The notes beneath the pieces were generated by a model. The model saw nothing but the letters and a program-made list of their open reading frames with translations, was not told where the DNA came from and ran no database searches. The translations under genes and the position numbers were made by a program. Of a stretch of DNA of 20,297 bases, positions 6,635 to 13,788 are shown piece by piece (position 1 is the stretch's first letter; each line of letters opens with the position of its first letter). The stretch comes from Actinomycetota bacterium (GTDB lineage: Bacteria > Actinomycetota > Acidimicrobiia > Acidimicrobiales > Aldehydirespiratoraceae). The stretch is from contig JAAXHB010000114.1 of the NCBI GenBank assembly GCA_012271125.1, forward strand, positions 1 through 20,297, written 5' to 3'.

Positions 6635-7737
6635 TGGCAGCTCCCGCAGAATCCGCTATAGAACAAGCCGCGCAACCCGACCCGCTCCTCGACCCCAGCT
6701 CCCAGACCGACGACACAGCCCAGGGCGCTAAGCAGCGGCCCAACATCTTGGATCCCGGCTTTGATCTCACCTTGCGCCCCATGCGTTACCCAGATCTTTT
6801 TGAGATGTATCGCGACGCCATCAAGAACACCTGGACTGTCGACGAAATCGACTTCGCCGATGACCTAATCGACCTTGACCGCCGTCTCCTCCCCGCCGAA
6901 AAACACCTAATCCGGCGTCTAGTTGCGTTTTTTGCCACCGGCGATTCCATCGTCGCCAACAACGTGGTACTGAACCTTTACCGCCACATCAACTCCCCTG
7001 AAGCGCGCATGTATTTGTCACGTCAGCTCTATGAGGAGGCGTTGCATGTTCAGTTCTATTTGAACCTGCTCGACAACTACATCCCCGACCTTGACGAACG
7101 AGCTGAAGCCTTCGCCGCCGTAGAAAACATCCCCTCAATCCGTGCTAAGGCCGAGTTCTGCTTCAAGTGGATGGATCATGTCGGCGACGAACCACTGCGC
7201 ACCGTCGATGACCGCCGCCGCTTCTTGTTGAACCTGATCTGCTTCGCCACCTGTATTGAGGGTCTGTTTTTCTTTGCTGCGTTTGCTTATGTGTATTTCC
7301 TGCGCTCCAAGGGCTTGCTCAATGGGCTGGCGGCAGGCACCAACTGGGTGTTTCGTGATGAGTCCATGCACATGAACTTCGCTCTTGAGGTGATTGCCAT
7401 AGTGCGACGCGAAGAACCCGACCTCTTTGATCGTGAGCTAGGTGCCCAGGTCTCAGAAATGCTTGCCGAAGCAGTCGAGGCTGAGTACCAATTCGCCGAA
7501 GATGTTCTCGGGTTAGGTGTTCACGGCATGTCCACCGCTGACACCCGCGCCTATTTGGAGTTCGTCGCCGATCAGCGTCTCGTTCAGCTTGGATTGCCCA
7601 CCCGCTTCGGCTCCAAGAACCCGTTCTCGTTTATGGAGCTCCAAGATGTCCAGGAGCTCTCTAACTTCTTTGAGCGCAAGGTCAGCGCCTACCAAGTCGG
7701 CGTGTCCGGCGACATCTCCTTCGACGAAGACTTCTAA
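6634..7737 (+). CDS. nrdB: Ribonucleotide reductase class I, small (radical) subunit
   Basis: Holds the metal centre and the tyrosyl radical for NrdA. 367 residues from the ATG at 6634, which shares its A with the nrdA stop (TAATG) and suggests translational coupling. An in-frame ATG at 6616, 11 nt after GGAG, is an alternative start. All metal ligands are visible: D104 (GDSIVANN), E135 and H138 (EALHVQFY), E209 (CIEGLFFF), and E243 and H246 (RDESMHMNF). The radical tyrosine is Y142, in the E-x2-H-x3-Y spacing. The set supports a Tyr-radical class I enzyme rather than a Tyr-less one; which metal is used cannot be seen. The N-terminal 40 residues are a disordered extension, usual for the family. 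It converges on the lipoprotein gene with a 4-bp overlap. Confidence 0.95.
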   Translation: MAAPAESAIEQAAQPDPLLDPSSQTDDTAQGAKQRPNILDPGFDLTLRPMRYPDLFEMYRDAIKNTWTVDEIDFADDLIDLDRRLLPAEKHLIRRLVAFFATGDSIVANNVVLNLYRHINSPEARMYLSRQLYEEALHVQFYLNLLDNYIPDLDERAEAFAAVENIPSIRAKAEFCFKWMDHVGDEPLRTVDDRRRFLLNLICFATCIEGLFFFAAFAYVYFLRSKGLLNGLAAGTNWVFRDESMHMNFALEVIAIVRREEPDLFDRELGAQVSEMLAEAVEAEYQFAEDVLGLGVHGMSTADTRAYLEFVADQRLVQLGLPTRFGSKNPFSFMELQDVQELSNFFERKVSAYQVGVSGDISFDEDF

Positions 7738-8180
7738 CCCCCATCATCGCTAGGCGGCCACTCGATCCGAGGCCTATCTGCCTCTAGATACTCGCCAAAG
7801 GCACGGTCGAACACAGCCTGCGAGCACCACAAAGTCACGGCAAGAAATAGCACGGGCTCTGCCTCATCTCCCAGCTCCTCCAAAAGAGGCGTCGCGAATT
7901 CGTGAAGCAATCCAGGTTCGCCGTGTCTCATGTAGTCACTGCACATGTCTCTAATCGCATCGTGGAAGTCAGTGCACACCCTCTGCAGCCCAGCGGCTTC
8001 CGCCACCGGCGTTGTGAGCTCAGCGAGAATTTTCTCGGCCTCGTAACTCTCATCCGCTACTGCAAACACCTGAGAACACTCTTCCAACAAAATCATCTTT
8101 GAATCCTCACCAGAACACCCGCCGGCGGCACCAACACCCACAACTAGTGCCAAGGTCATAGAAACCCATTTTTTCTGCAT
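7734..8180 (-). CDS. Small secreted lipoprotein of unknown function
   Basis: 148 residues. It begins with a charged N-terminus (MQKKW), a hydrophobic stretch and the lipobox GAAGGC, so C22 should be lipidated and the protein anchored to the outer face of the membrane. The mature part is acidic and looks helical. It contains exactly four further cysteines (C35, C69, C80, C119), enough for two disulfides. A strong ribosome binding site, AGGGAGGG, lies about 5 nt before the ATG. I do not recognise a domain. Its stop overlaps the end of nrdB by 4 bp in convergent orientation, and it is divergent from the gene at 8399 across an AT-rich region. Confidence 0.75.
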   Translation of the reverse strand: MQKKWVSMTLALVVGVGAAGGCSGEDSKMILLEECSQVFAVADESYEAEKILAELTTPVAEAAGLQRVCTDFHDAIRDMCSDYMRHGEPGLLHEFATPLLEELGDEAEPVLFLAVTLWCSQAVFDRAFGEYLEADRPRIEWPPSDDGG

Positions 8181-8398
8181 CGGTGCCCTCCCTAAGCGCT
8201 ATATAAAACATAGATTACTAAATCTTTGCCTATTTAAATTTCATTTATAATATGCTTAACCGTTAAATCCACCTAGCAAAGCTTACCAGTCAGGCAAACA
8301 CTTCAATTCCAAGATAGTTTGCTAATGTCACAGTCCGTTAGTAAAGCAGTGGCAGCTCGGAAATCCACCGATCACCACCAACCCAAGGAGAAATCAAT
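8181..8398. promoter_or_regulatory. AT-rich divergent promoter region
   Basis: 218 bp between divergent genes, clearly more AT-rich than its surroundings at 8200-8275. A perfect TATAAT lies at 8246-8251 on the + strand, but no -35 at the normal distance is convincing. For the lipoprotein gene the reverse strand offers several TATA-like hexamers without a clear choice. AAGGAG at 8385-8390 serves the gene starting at 8399. Confidence 0.4.
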
Positions 8399-9259
8399 AT
8401 GTGCGTAGCTAGACACTTAACCCACGAAGAAGTCGTTTTAAACCACATTGAGCAGCTGCTCGAGGAAGGAAGAACGTCAGGTGTGCTGATGCAAGTGCTC
8501 CAGCGTAAGTATGACGGTGACTCACAGGAGGAGAGGCGGATAATCAAAGCTCCAGAAAAGGTTGTTGACCTTGTTGAGCAGCTGACGATCGGGTATAACG
8601 CTGAGGATCGATACGGTCTTAAACCGGTTATCACCAAGCTCACACCACAAAAGGCTCTAATCAAAGCACTGCTCCACCATGATGCGGTTAAAGCAACTCA
8701 ACGCGTGTTAAAGATCGTTGAGAGAGAGCTTGCCAAACTGCCGCCCTTGTCGGTGGAGGCTTACTACTACCCCGTGCGAGACGCCCTGTATGGATCGGAA
8801 GAGCCGGTTACCACACAACACCTGCTTCAACAAGTGGAGCAGAATGCAGCTGATCGACTGGGTCCCGCTGACTACGTTGACTCACCATCTGGTGAAGCCA
8901 TGTGGGCAAGCCAAGCCAAACTCCAGCTCTTGGAATTAGTCGAGCGTGGACAGGTTTCGTTCGATCCTGACAGTGGTACCGGTCGTGGACAGTGGACTCT
9001 TACCGACCACGGGCGACGAGTTGAATGGTGTGGCACAGGTCGACTCAGGATTGAGTCAATGATAAAGAGTCAAAGAACTCCACTTGAATGCCTCCGCGAG
9101 CTCAAGGAGTGCCTAGCTGCGCAAGAAGACCACCACCGCAGGCACGAACTTGAAACCTGCGAGGGAATGGGCGACATAATCAAAATTTTGGAACCACGAA
9201 CATGCCAAGGCATGGATCGAGTGGTCGAATTTGACCCGACCGCCGAACACGGCATGTAA
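8399..9259 (+). CDS. Winged-helix (Mrr N-terminal-like) domain protein
   Basis: 286 residues from an ATG 8 nt after AAGGAG. Residues about 122-207 resemble the winged-helix domain found at the N-terminus of Mrr restriction proteins: YYYPVRDALYG, then LGPADYVDSPSGEAMWASQAK and a closing GRGQWTLTDHGRR. The downstream protein coded at 9410 has the same domain (shared pattern L-x-PAD...SG...WAS...RG-x-W-x-x-T...G). No PD-(D/E)XK nuclease is present. The N-terminal half is helical and unassigned. Residues 87-113 faintly echo the start of the winged helix, which could be a partial duplication. The C-terminal tail is Cys/His-containing (CLRELKECL, HHRRHE, CEGMG). It is probably DNA-binding; its role is unknown. 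Confidence 0.72.
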   Translation: MCVARHLTHEEVVLNHIEQLLEEGRTSGVLMQVLQRKYDGDSQEERRIIKAPEKVVDLVEQLTIGYNAEDRYGLKPVITKLTPQKALIKALLHHDAVKATQRVLKIVERELAKLPPLSVEAYYYPVRDALYGSEEPVTTQHLLQQVEQNAADRLGPADYVDSPSGEAMWASQAKLQLLELVERGQVSFDPDSGTGRGQWTLTDHGRRVEWCGTGRLRIESMIKSQRTPLECLRELKECLAAQEDHHRRHELETCEGMGDIIKILEPRTCQGMDRVVEFDPTAEHGM

Positions 9260-9409
9260 GTGACCAATCAGGACTGACCAAGGCACAAGAAATGAGGCTG
9301 CCCGATATGTAGTCGAGCATTACCCGACGTCATGGCCAACGCGCGTTAACCGCCAATACATTGGCCCGCAAGGGCTGAATTTAGGCATGCGCGTCTAATC
9401 TGATGGGTA
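9260..9409 (+). promoter_or_regulatory. Intergenic region with candidate leaderless promoter
   Basis: 150 bp. TAATCT at 9396-9401 lies 8 nt before the ATG at 9410, and no Shine-Dalgarno precedes that ATG, consistent with a leaderless start. I see nothing else convincing here. Confidence 0.35.
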
Positions 9410-10063
9410 ATGGAGCATCAGATTCGGATCGACGAAGAGGTGCTCGCGGCTCTTCAAGAAATGGCGGAGCCGTTTGTGGATACGCCCAACACGGTGCTTC
9501 GCCGACTTCTGGGTCTAGAGCTGCCCGACTCCAGCGATGATTCGGTTCATGAGGACACGTCCCAGGAACAAGTCGATCCTTGGAATACTGAGCCCGACGA
9601 GGAATCCGATTTTCTAGTCGACCGATCTGTCGGACCTCCGTCGCGTCCACCACACATGATGAGGCGCATGACGTCTGACGTTATGCCCGACAGTGGCATG
9701 GCTAGTGCCATGCCACCCCGCACCGCTCCCCCACCCCGCCAAATGCCCACACCTCGCACCCGCGCCAAACGAGGTTCGCTGCTGCCTATTTCTGCCTACC
9801 GCATTCCGATACTTGAAGCCCTGGTGGAACTCGACGGCTCGGCGGCGGCTTCTCGTGTCCTTGAACTCGTCGAACCCAAAGTTGCCGACATCTTGAACCC
9901 CGCCGACAGGGAACAACTTGAATCCGGCAGTATCCGCTGGGCCAGCCGCGCCCAGTTCGCCCGCCTCGACCTAATCAGCGACGGACATATGCGCAATGAC
10001 TCCCCCCGCGGCGTCTGGGAAATCACCCCCACCGGCCAAGACCTAACCACCAACACACCATAA
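9410..10063 (+). CDS. Ribbon-helix-helix-like and winged-helix regulator
   Basis: 217 residues in three parts. Residues 1-36 (IRIDEEVLAALQ ... NTVLRRLLGL) resemble the short dimerisation/DNA-binding segment at the start of SeqA-like and many Mrr-associated proteins. Residues 37-122 are an acidic, then Pro/Met/Arg-rich disordered linker. Residues 125-211 form the winged helix also seen in the gene at 8399 (LNPADREQLESGSIRWASRAQ, GVWEITPTGQ). It is probably a DNA-binding protein; neither target nor nuclease domain is visible. The linker contains a perfect 10-bp hairpin at 9693-9716. The gene is followed by the toxin-antitoxin pair on the same strand after 126 bp. Confidence 0.75.
   Translation: MEHQIRIDEEVLAALQEMAEPFVDTPNTVLRRLLGLELPDSSDDSVHEDTSQEQVDPWNTEPDEESDFLVDRSVGPPSRPPHMMRRMTSDVMPDSGMASAMPPRTAPPPRQMPTPRTRAKRGSLLPISAYRIPILEALVELDGSAAASRVLELVEPKVADILNPADREQLESGSIRWASRAQFARLDLISDGHMRNDSPRGVWEITPTGQDLTTNTP
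9693..9716 (+). repeat. In-frame hairpin insert, copy G (linker of winged-helix gene)
   Basis: GTGGCATGGC (9693-9702) and GCCATGCCAC (9707-9716) form a perfect 10-bp stem around TAGT. Compared with copy B it keeps GTGGC-T-GC and TAGTGC-A-GCCA. The two differing stem pairs (G-C to A-T, C-G to G-C) change on both sides, so pairing is kept. The codons AGT GCC ATG CCA align in frame with AGT GCG ACG CCA of copy B. The loop is 4 nt shorter than the corresponding stretch in B. A copy of ATGCC-GA precedes it at 9683, as at the start of copy B. Confidence 0.6.
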
Positions 10064-10064
10064 G

Positions 10065-10140
10065 TTGATTCTTATTTCTTTCTGATATATTCAGAGCATC
10101 GGTTAGTCTGAGTGCTAGCGAACCTGTGAAGTAGCTAACC
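10065..10140 (+). promoter_or_regulatory. Candidate promoter/operator of the toxin-antitoxin pair
   Basis: TTGATT (10065-10070) and TATATT (10086-10091) are separated by 15 bp, short for a standard promoter. Downstream, GGTTAG (10101-10106) and CTAACC (10135-10140) form an inverted repeat that could be an operator or leader hairpin. Toxin-antitoxin operons are usually self-repressed, which makes an operator here plausible. Confidence 0.3.
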
Positions 10141-10189
10141 CGCACTGCGGCGTCCCAATACCAGTCAACCAACTGGAGGTGGACGCCTC

Positions 10190-10594
10190 ATGCCACAACC
10201 CAAATCATCACTCACCTTCTTCACCGACCGCTGCCTAGGAGATGGCATTATTCCACAAGGACTTCGAGACGCAGGACTAACTATTGTCACCATGAATGAG
10301 CACTACGGCAAATACCCATCCCACGGCATCAGTGACCCGCTTTGGCTAAAACTTGTGGGAGAGAACGGCTGGGTAGCCCTCACAAAAGATATGGAAATAC
10401 GGCGCAACCCAAATGAACGACAAGCGGTGCTTGACTACGGCGTTCAAGGCTTTGGTCTCTCTAGGCAAGACCTCAAGGGTCCGGCTGCTTTGGACCGTTT
10501 TCTCCAATACATACCGGAGATTCAGCGTGCTTGCCACGTTCCCGGACCTTTTTGGTATTCATTGCAACCTGACAAAATTGTCAAGGTCTTGTGA
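10190..10594 (+). CDS. VapC45-like PIN-domain toxin
   Basis: 134 residues; a PIN-like ribonuclease fold of the VapC45 type. Acidic residues expected in the active site are D13 (FFTDRCLGDGI), D49 (ISDPLWL) and D67 (LTKDMEIRRNP), with the typical 'will not be looked for' pattern GWVALTKD followed by RRNPNER. Length is close to VapC45 of Mycobacterium tuberculosis (138 residues). The start ATG has GGAGGTGG about 7 nt upstream. It is followed 46 bp later by a DUF433 protein of antitoxin size, which fixes the interpretation as a toxin-antitoxin module. Gene order is toxin first, the reverse of M. tuberculosis vapB45-vapC45. Confidence 0.85.
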   Translation: MPQPKSSLTFFTDRCLGDGIIPQGLRDAGLTIVTMNEHYGKYPSHGISDPLWLKLVGENGWVALTKDMEIRRNPNERQAVLDYGVQGFGLSRQDLKGPAALDRFLQYIPEIQRACHVPGPFWYSLQPDKIVKVL

Positions 10595-10640
10595 TCTAGG
10601 TCGCTGTAATCTGACCTGAACAGAAACTAGGAGGCGCAAA

Positions 10641-11366
10641 ATGAAATTGCTCGTTGAGACTCGCTTTGACTATCCCCAATACACCCAAGCTGAGGTAGCC
10701 CGGTGTGTGGGAGTGGCACGCAACACCATCAGAGATTGGTGCTCGCTCCCCGTGTCGGAGAATGGCAGCAAGCCACTTTGCAACGTCCCGCTGGTTACTC
10801 GCATTTCGCCTGACAAGCCCTATCCAGAGACAATTCCCTTTATTGGGATGGCTGAGGCTGTGGTCATGACATCTCTGTTCAAGGGCTGCCAATCAACAAA
10901 ACGATTACGGCCCGCCATTGAAACGGTTATCGCCGAATTGGACATCAAACACCCTCACGCATCAAAAAGGTTTCACACCGCGGGCGCAGAGATCATTTAC
11001 GACTACGACAAGCATTGCTCGACTAATGGCTCGGACAGCTCACCTACACGACTTGTCGAGTTTCGCGATGGTCAACATGTCTTCGTGGATGAAGTGGCAC
11101 ATGAGCTTGAAACAATCCAATACCACACTGACGGCTACCCATCACAGCTACGACTCCCGGGCTACCCCAATGCCAAGGTGATCGCTAACCCCGCTGTTTG
11201 TGGCGGTCAACCCATCTTCTCCCACGGCATCGGGTATCGAGTATGCGACGTAGTCAGCCTCTTTCGAGTGGGTGAACCCATAGAGAAGGTGGCTAAGGAA
11301 TATCCCGTGCCGATTCCTTACATCCAAGAAGCCTTACGAGTAGAAATCCAAGCCGCCCACCGCTAA
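10641..11366 (+). CDS. VapB45-like antitoxin with DUF433 domain
   Basis: 241 residues, nearly the length of VapB45 of M. tuberculosis (239). Residues about 14-33 look like a helix-turn-helix (YTQAEVARCVGVARNTIRDW), suitable for binding its own promoter. The C-terminal DUF433 domain reads NPAVCGGQPIFSHGIGYRV, then VVSLFRVGEPIEKVAKEYPV and IQEALRVE, and is expected to bind the toxin. A very good ribosome binding site (AGGAGG, 10629-10634) lies 6 nt before the ATG, stronger than needed for a coupled gene and consistent with keeping antitoxin in excess. No overlap with the toxin. Confidence 0.83.
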   Translation: MKLLVETRFDYPQYTQAEVARCVGVARNTIRDWCSLPVSENGSKPLCNVPLVTRISPDKPYPETIPFIGMAEAVVMTSLFKGCQSTKRLRPAIETVIAELDIKHPHASKRFHTAGAEIIYDYDKHCSTNGSDSSPTRLVEFRDGQHVFVDEVAHELETIQYHTDGYPSQLRLPGYPNAKVIANPAVCGGQPIFSHGIGYRVCDVVSLFRVGEPIEKVAKEYPVPIPYIQEALRVEIQAAHR

Positions 11367-11403
11367 CCCCAAAACCTGACCCGTCGCCGCTAGAACTGAG
11401 ATC

Positions 11404-11991
11404 ATGTCCCTGGAAGAAGGCATTGGGGTTGGGGTGGGGCGGTGTTGGTGGCCGGGGGATGACCCGGAGTACATCCGGTACCACGATGAGGAGTGGGGAC
11501 GTCCGGTCACAGATGACCGGACACTGTTTGAGAAGCTGTGCCTTGAAGGATTTCAGGCGGGCTTGTCATGGCTGACGATCTTGCGAAAGCGAGAGAACTT
11601 TAGGGCTGCGTTTGCGAACTTTGAAATCGCGCAAGTTGCGAAATTTGATGACAGTGACATTGAGCGACTGCTAAGCGACGCTGGCATCGTTAGACATCGA
11701 GGAAAGATCGAGTCAACCATCAACAACGCCAATCGAGCTATCGAGCTGCAAGATGAGTTCGGATCATTATCCGATTACATCTGGCACTGGAAGCCTGAAA
11801 CGCCTTTGCCGGCACCAAAGACCATGGACGATGTCCCAGCGACAACCCCAGAGTCCATAGCCATGGCTCGTGACCTCAAGAAGCGAGGCTGGAGTTTTGT
11901 GGGACCTACCACGGTGTATGCCTTTATGCAAGCCATGGGCCTCGTTAACGACCATCTTGATGATTGTTTCTTAAGGAGCCGATTGCTTTAG
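11404..11991 (+). CDS. tag: DNA-3-methyladenine glycosylase I
   Basis: Removes 3-methyladenine from alkylated DNA in base excision repair. 195 residues. Zinc-site residues of the family are present: C14 (GRCWW), H27 (RYHDEEWG), H184 and C188 (NDHLDDC). Catalytic and base-pocket motifs include LCLEGFQAGLSW, ILRKRENFR and GPTTVYAFMQAMGLVNDH. No Shine-Dalgarno is seen before the ATG; TAGAAC lies 7 nt upstream, so the mRNA may be leaderless. The first 12 residues are a Gly-rich extension relative to the E. coli enzyme. The next gene on the strand starts 68 bp later and seems to have its own promoter. Confidence 0.94.
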   Translation: MSLEEGIGVGVGRCWWPGDDPEYIRYHDEEWGRPVTDDRTLFEKLCLEGFQAGLSWLTILRKRENFRAAFANFEIAQVAKFDDSDIERLLSDAGIVRHRGKIESTINNANRAIELQDEFGSLSDYIWHWKPETPLPAPKTMDDVPATTPESIAMARDLKKRGWSFVGPTTVYAFMQAMGLVNDHLDDCFLRSRLL

Positions 11992-12059
11992 GGCAGAAGC
12001 TTTGCTCGCAACAACTAGTGGCATCTAGATTGCCGGAGCTGTGGGCGTAGAGTTTGGGG

Positions 12060-12773
12060 GTGGGGAAGGCAGCGTTGGTGGGGATCACAGGCAGGTCAAA
12101 CACGGCTGGGCAACTGGGACTAAAGCCGGACAATCTCAAGGACTTAGATGTTGACCTTTATTTCCGAGATTACGCACGGGCAGTGCTGGGAGCGGGCGGG
12201 ATACCGGTATTTCTTTCTTCAGATACCAGCCCTGAGCAGTACTTTCCACATCTTGACGGAGTGCTCCTAAGCGGCGGCACCGACGTTGACCCGGTCCGCT
12301 ACGGACAAGAAGCAGTACCGGAGATAATCCCCCCGGAGCCGGACAGAGACGTCTTCGAATTAGACCTGCTAGATGCCGCCACAAAACGAGGCTTGCCGGT
12401 GCTTGGCATTTGCCGCGGCATTCAGGTCATGAATGTTTACGCAGGTGGCACGCTCAACCAACACGTTCCTGCACACTCACGTTTTGATACCGCTCCTGCT
12501 GAACCCGTCCATCAGGTGACCTTCACCGCAGGGACATTGGCTAACGAACTTTACGGCAACACCATCGAAGTGAACTCACTTCACCATCAAACGATTGACG
12601 ATGTTGCGCCCAAATGCGAAGCAAGCGCACATAGCGACGACGGCTCCGTCGAAGCCATCGAGTCAAAAGAGCTCAACTGGCTAGGCATCCAATGGCACCC
12701 TGAAATGATGGCGGAACGTGACAGCGACCCTGCCGTCAAATGGTTAGTGAACTCAGCTAGCAGCCTCGTCTAA
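12060..12773 (+). CDS. Class I glutamine amidotransferase, gamma-glutamyl-GABA hydrolase family
   Basis: A peptidase C26 family enzyme that hydrolyses gamma-glutamyl amide bonds (PuuD-like). 237 residues from the GTG at 12060. The catalytic triad is C118 (GICRGIQVMN), H213 and E215 (QWHPEMM). Also visible are LLSGGTDVDP, GGTLNQH and SLHHQTID. Start choice: TAGAGT at 12048-12053 sits 6 nt before this GTG, a leaderless arrangement; the TTG at 12054 is an alternative two codons earlier. The exact substrate is not certain, since no polyamine catabolism genes are nearby. Its 3' end overlaps the convergent phosphodiesterase gene by 21 bp. Confidence 0.88.
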   Translation: MGKAALVGITGRSNTAGQLGLKPDNLKDLDVDLYFRDYARAVLGAGGIPVFLSSDTSPEQYFPHLDGVLLSGGTDVDPVRYGQEAVPEIIPPEPDRDVFELDLLDAATKRGLPVLGICRGIQVMNVYAGGTLNQHVPAHSRFDTAPAEPVHQVTFTAGTLANELYGNTIEVNSLHHQTIDDVAPKCEASAHSDDGSVEAIESKELNWLGIQWHPEMMAERDSDPAVKWLVNSASSLV

Positions 12774-13442
12774 AACGGCTCGTGCAACATCAGGCACGTC
12801 GGTGAGAATCCCGTCAACACCCATTGAAGCAAGCTCAGCCATGCGGGCGGCGTCGTTGACAGTCCACACAAAAACTTCCAAGCCGACTTCATGAGAGCGG
12901 CGCACAAGGTTCGGGTCGACCACCGAGTCATACACGTGTATCCCAGCCATGTCATAAGCCGTAGCGCGTGCCACAGCTGATGCCGGATCGGTAATGCCAC
13001 ACACAAGCGCAATAGGAATAGACGGCTCGGCCTGCTTGACAGCGCTGATAGTGCCGACGTCAAAAGATGACACGAACACCTTCTTAGGATTGCAGTAAGC
13101 GCTGACAACGCCGGCGACAGCGAGCGCCACCATGTTCTGATCGTCAAAGTCGGGATCGCCAGGGAGGTTCTTGATTTCCACGACAACGCCCATGCCTTCG
13201 CAGGCGTCTAATGCCTCAACCAGGCTTGGCACATCAGAAGGCAACGCATCGGCGTTGACACGATTGACCCGTCGACCATCGGCAAGGTGAACGTCATGGT
13301 GAACAACAGCGACCCCATCGGCGGTGCGGCGCACGTCGAACTCCACCCAGTCGGCACCGAGCTCACGGGCCTTGTGGAATGCCTCGATGGTGTTGCCGAC
13401 AGCTGCCTCGCTGGCACCACGATGTGCAACAACCAGTGTCAT
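12753..13442 (-). CDS. Glycerophosphodiester phosphodiesterase
   Basis: Hydrolyses glycerophosphodiesters to glycerol-3-phosphate and an alcohol. 229 residues, no signal peptide, so cytoplasmic (UgpQ-like size). Catalytic and metal residues: H7-R8 (AHRGAS), E34 and D36 (WVEFDVRRTADG), H49 (HHD) and E89 (VVEIKN). The barrel ends with EVFVWTVND and GVDGILTDVPD. The usual P-E-N-T motif after HRG reads V-G-N-T here, so the Glu is replaced by Gly. It lies 36 bp downstream of the DUF3107 gene on the same strand and may be cotranscribed. It overlaps the convergent amidotransferase gene at the 3' end. Confidence 0.92.
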   Translation of the reverse strand: MTLVVAHRGASEAAVGNTIEAFHKARELGADWVEFDVRRTADGVAVVHHDVHLADGRRVNRVNADALPSDVPSLVEALDACEGMGVVVEIKNLPGDPDFDDQNMVALAVAGVVSAYCNPKKVFVSSFDVGTISAVKQAEPSIPIALVCGITDPASAVARATAYDMAGIHVYDSVVDPNLVRRSHEVGLEVFVWTVNDAARMAELASMGVDGILTDVPDVARAVLDEAAS

Positions 13443-13478
13443 GAGCGCAGGTCTAAGCCAGGGTCAGGCAGGCAGCAG

Positions 13479-13706
13479 TCAGCTAAAGCCGATGTGATGT
13501 GACCCCGACGGACCGATCTCAACATGGGTGATCTTTGACCCTGCCACTGCGTATTCGCGGCCCTTGTCGTCGGTGATCCACAACACCTGTGGCTTGCCGG
13601 CCATGGCTCGCTCAATGCTGAGCTTGATGCCGTCACGGTCGGTTCCTTCAGGCATGGTGATCGTGAGCGGCGAGTTAGCGTCGGTTATTCCAATTCGAAC
13701 TTCCAC
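13479..13706 (-). CDS. DUF3107 family protein
   Basis: 75 residues from a GTG with AGGAG 5 nt upstream. It matches the small actinobacterial DUF3107 family: VEVRIGI-type opening, a central GREYAV strand and the closing HVEIGPSGSHHIGFS (relatives end VEIG...VGF). Function is unknown; it is predicted to be a small cytoplasmic alpha/beta protein. It sits between mrp (82 bp upstream) and the phosphodiesterase (36 bp downstream), all on the minus strand. Confidence 0.85.
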   Translation of the reverse strand: MEVRIGITDANSPLTITMPEGTDRDGIKLSIERAMAGKPQVLWITDDKGREYAVAGSKITHVEIGPSGSHHIGFS

Positions 13707-13788
13707 ATTGTCTCCTGGATTTGTCGGTTCTTGTTGATTAGATCTGACTTAAATCAGCGCAGAATGATGTCGGATAAGGATCAGTTGA

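Noticed and set aside
7396..7410. The 15-mer GCCATAGTGCGACGC in nrdB is identical to part of the ileS insert (1730-1744).
   Set aside because: It is read in a different frame, codes for the NrdB core stretch AIVRRE, has no hairpin partner arm, and one such 15-base match can arise by chance in a window this size.
12630..12660. CATAGCGACGACGG in the amidotransferase gene as an insert copy.
   Set aside because: No stem is formed and the peptide HSDDGSVEAIE fits the family's normal sequence.
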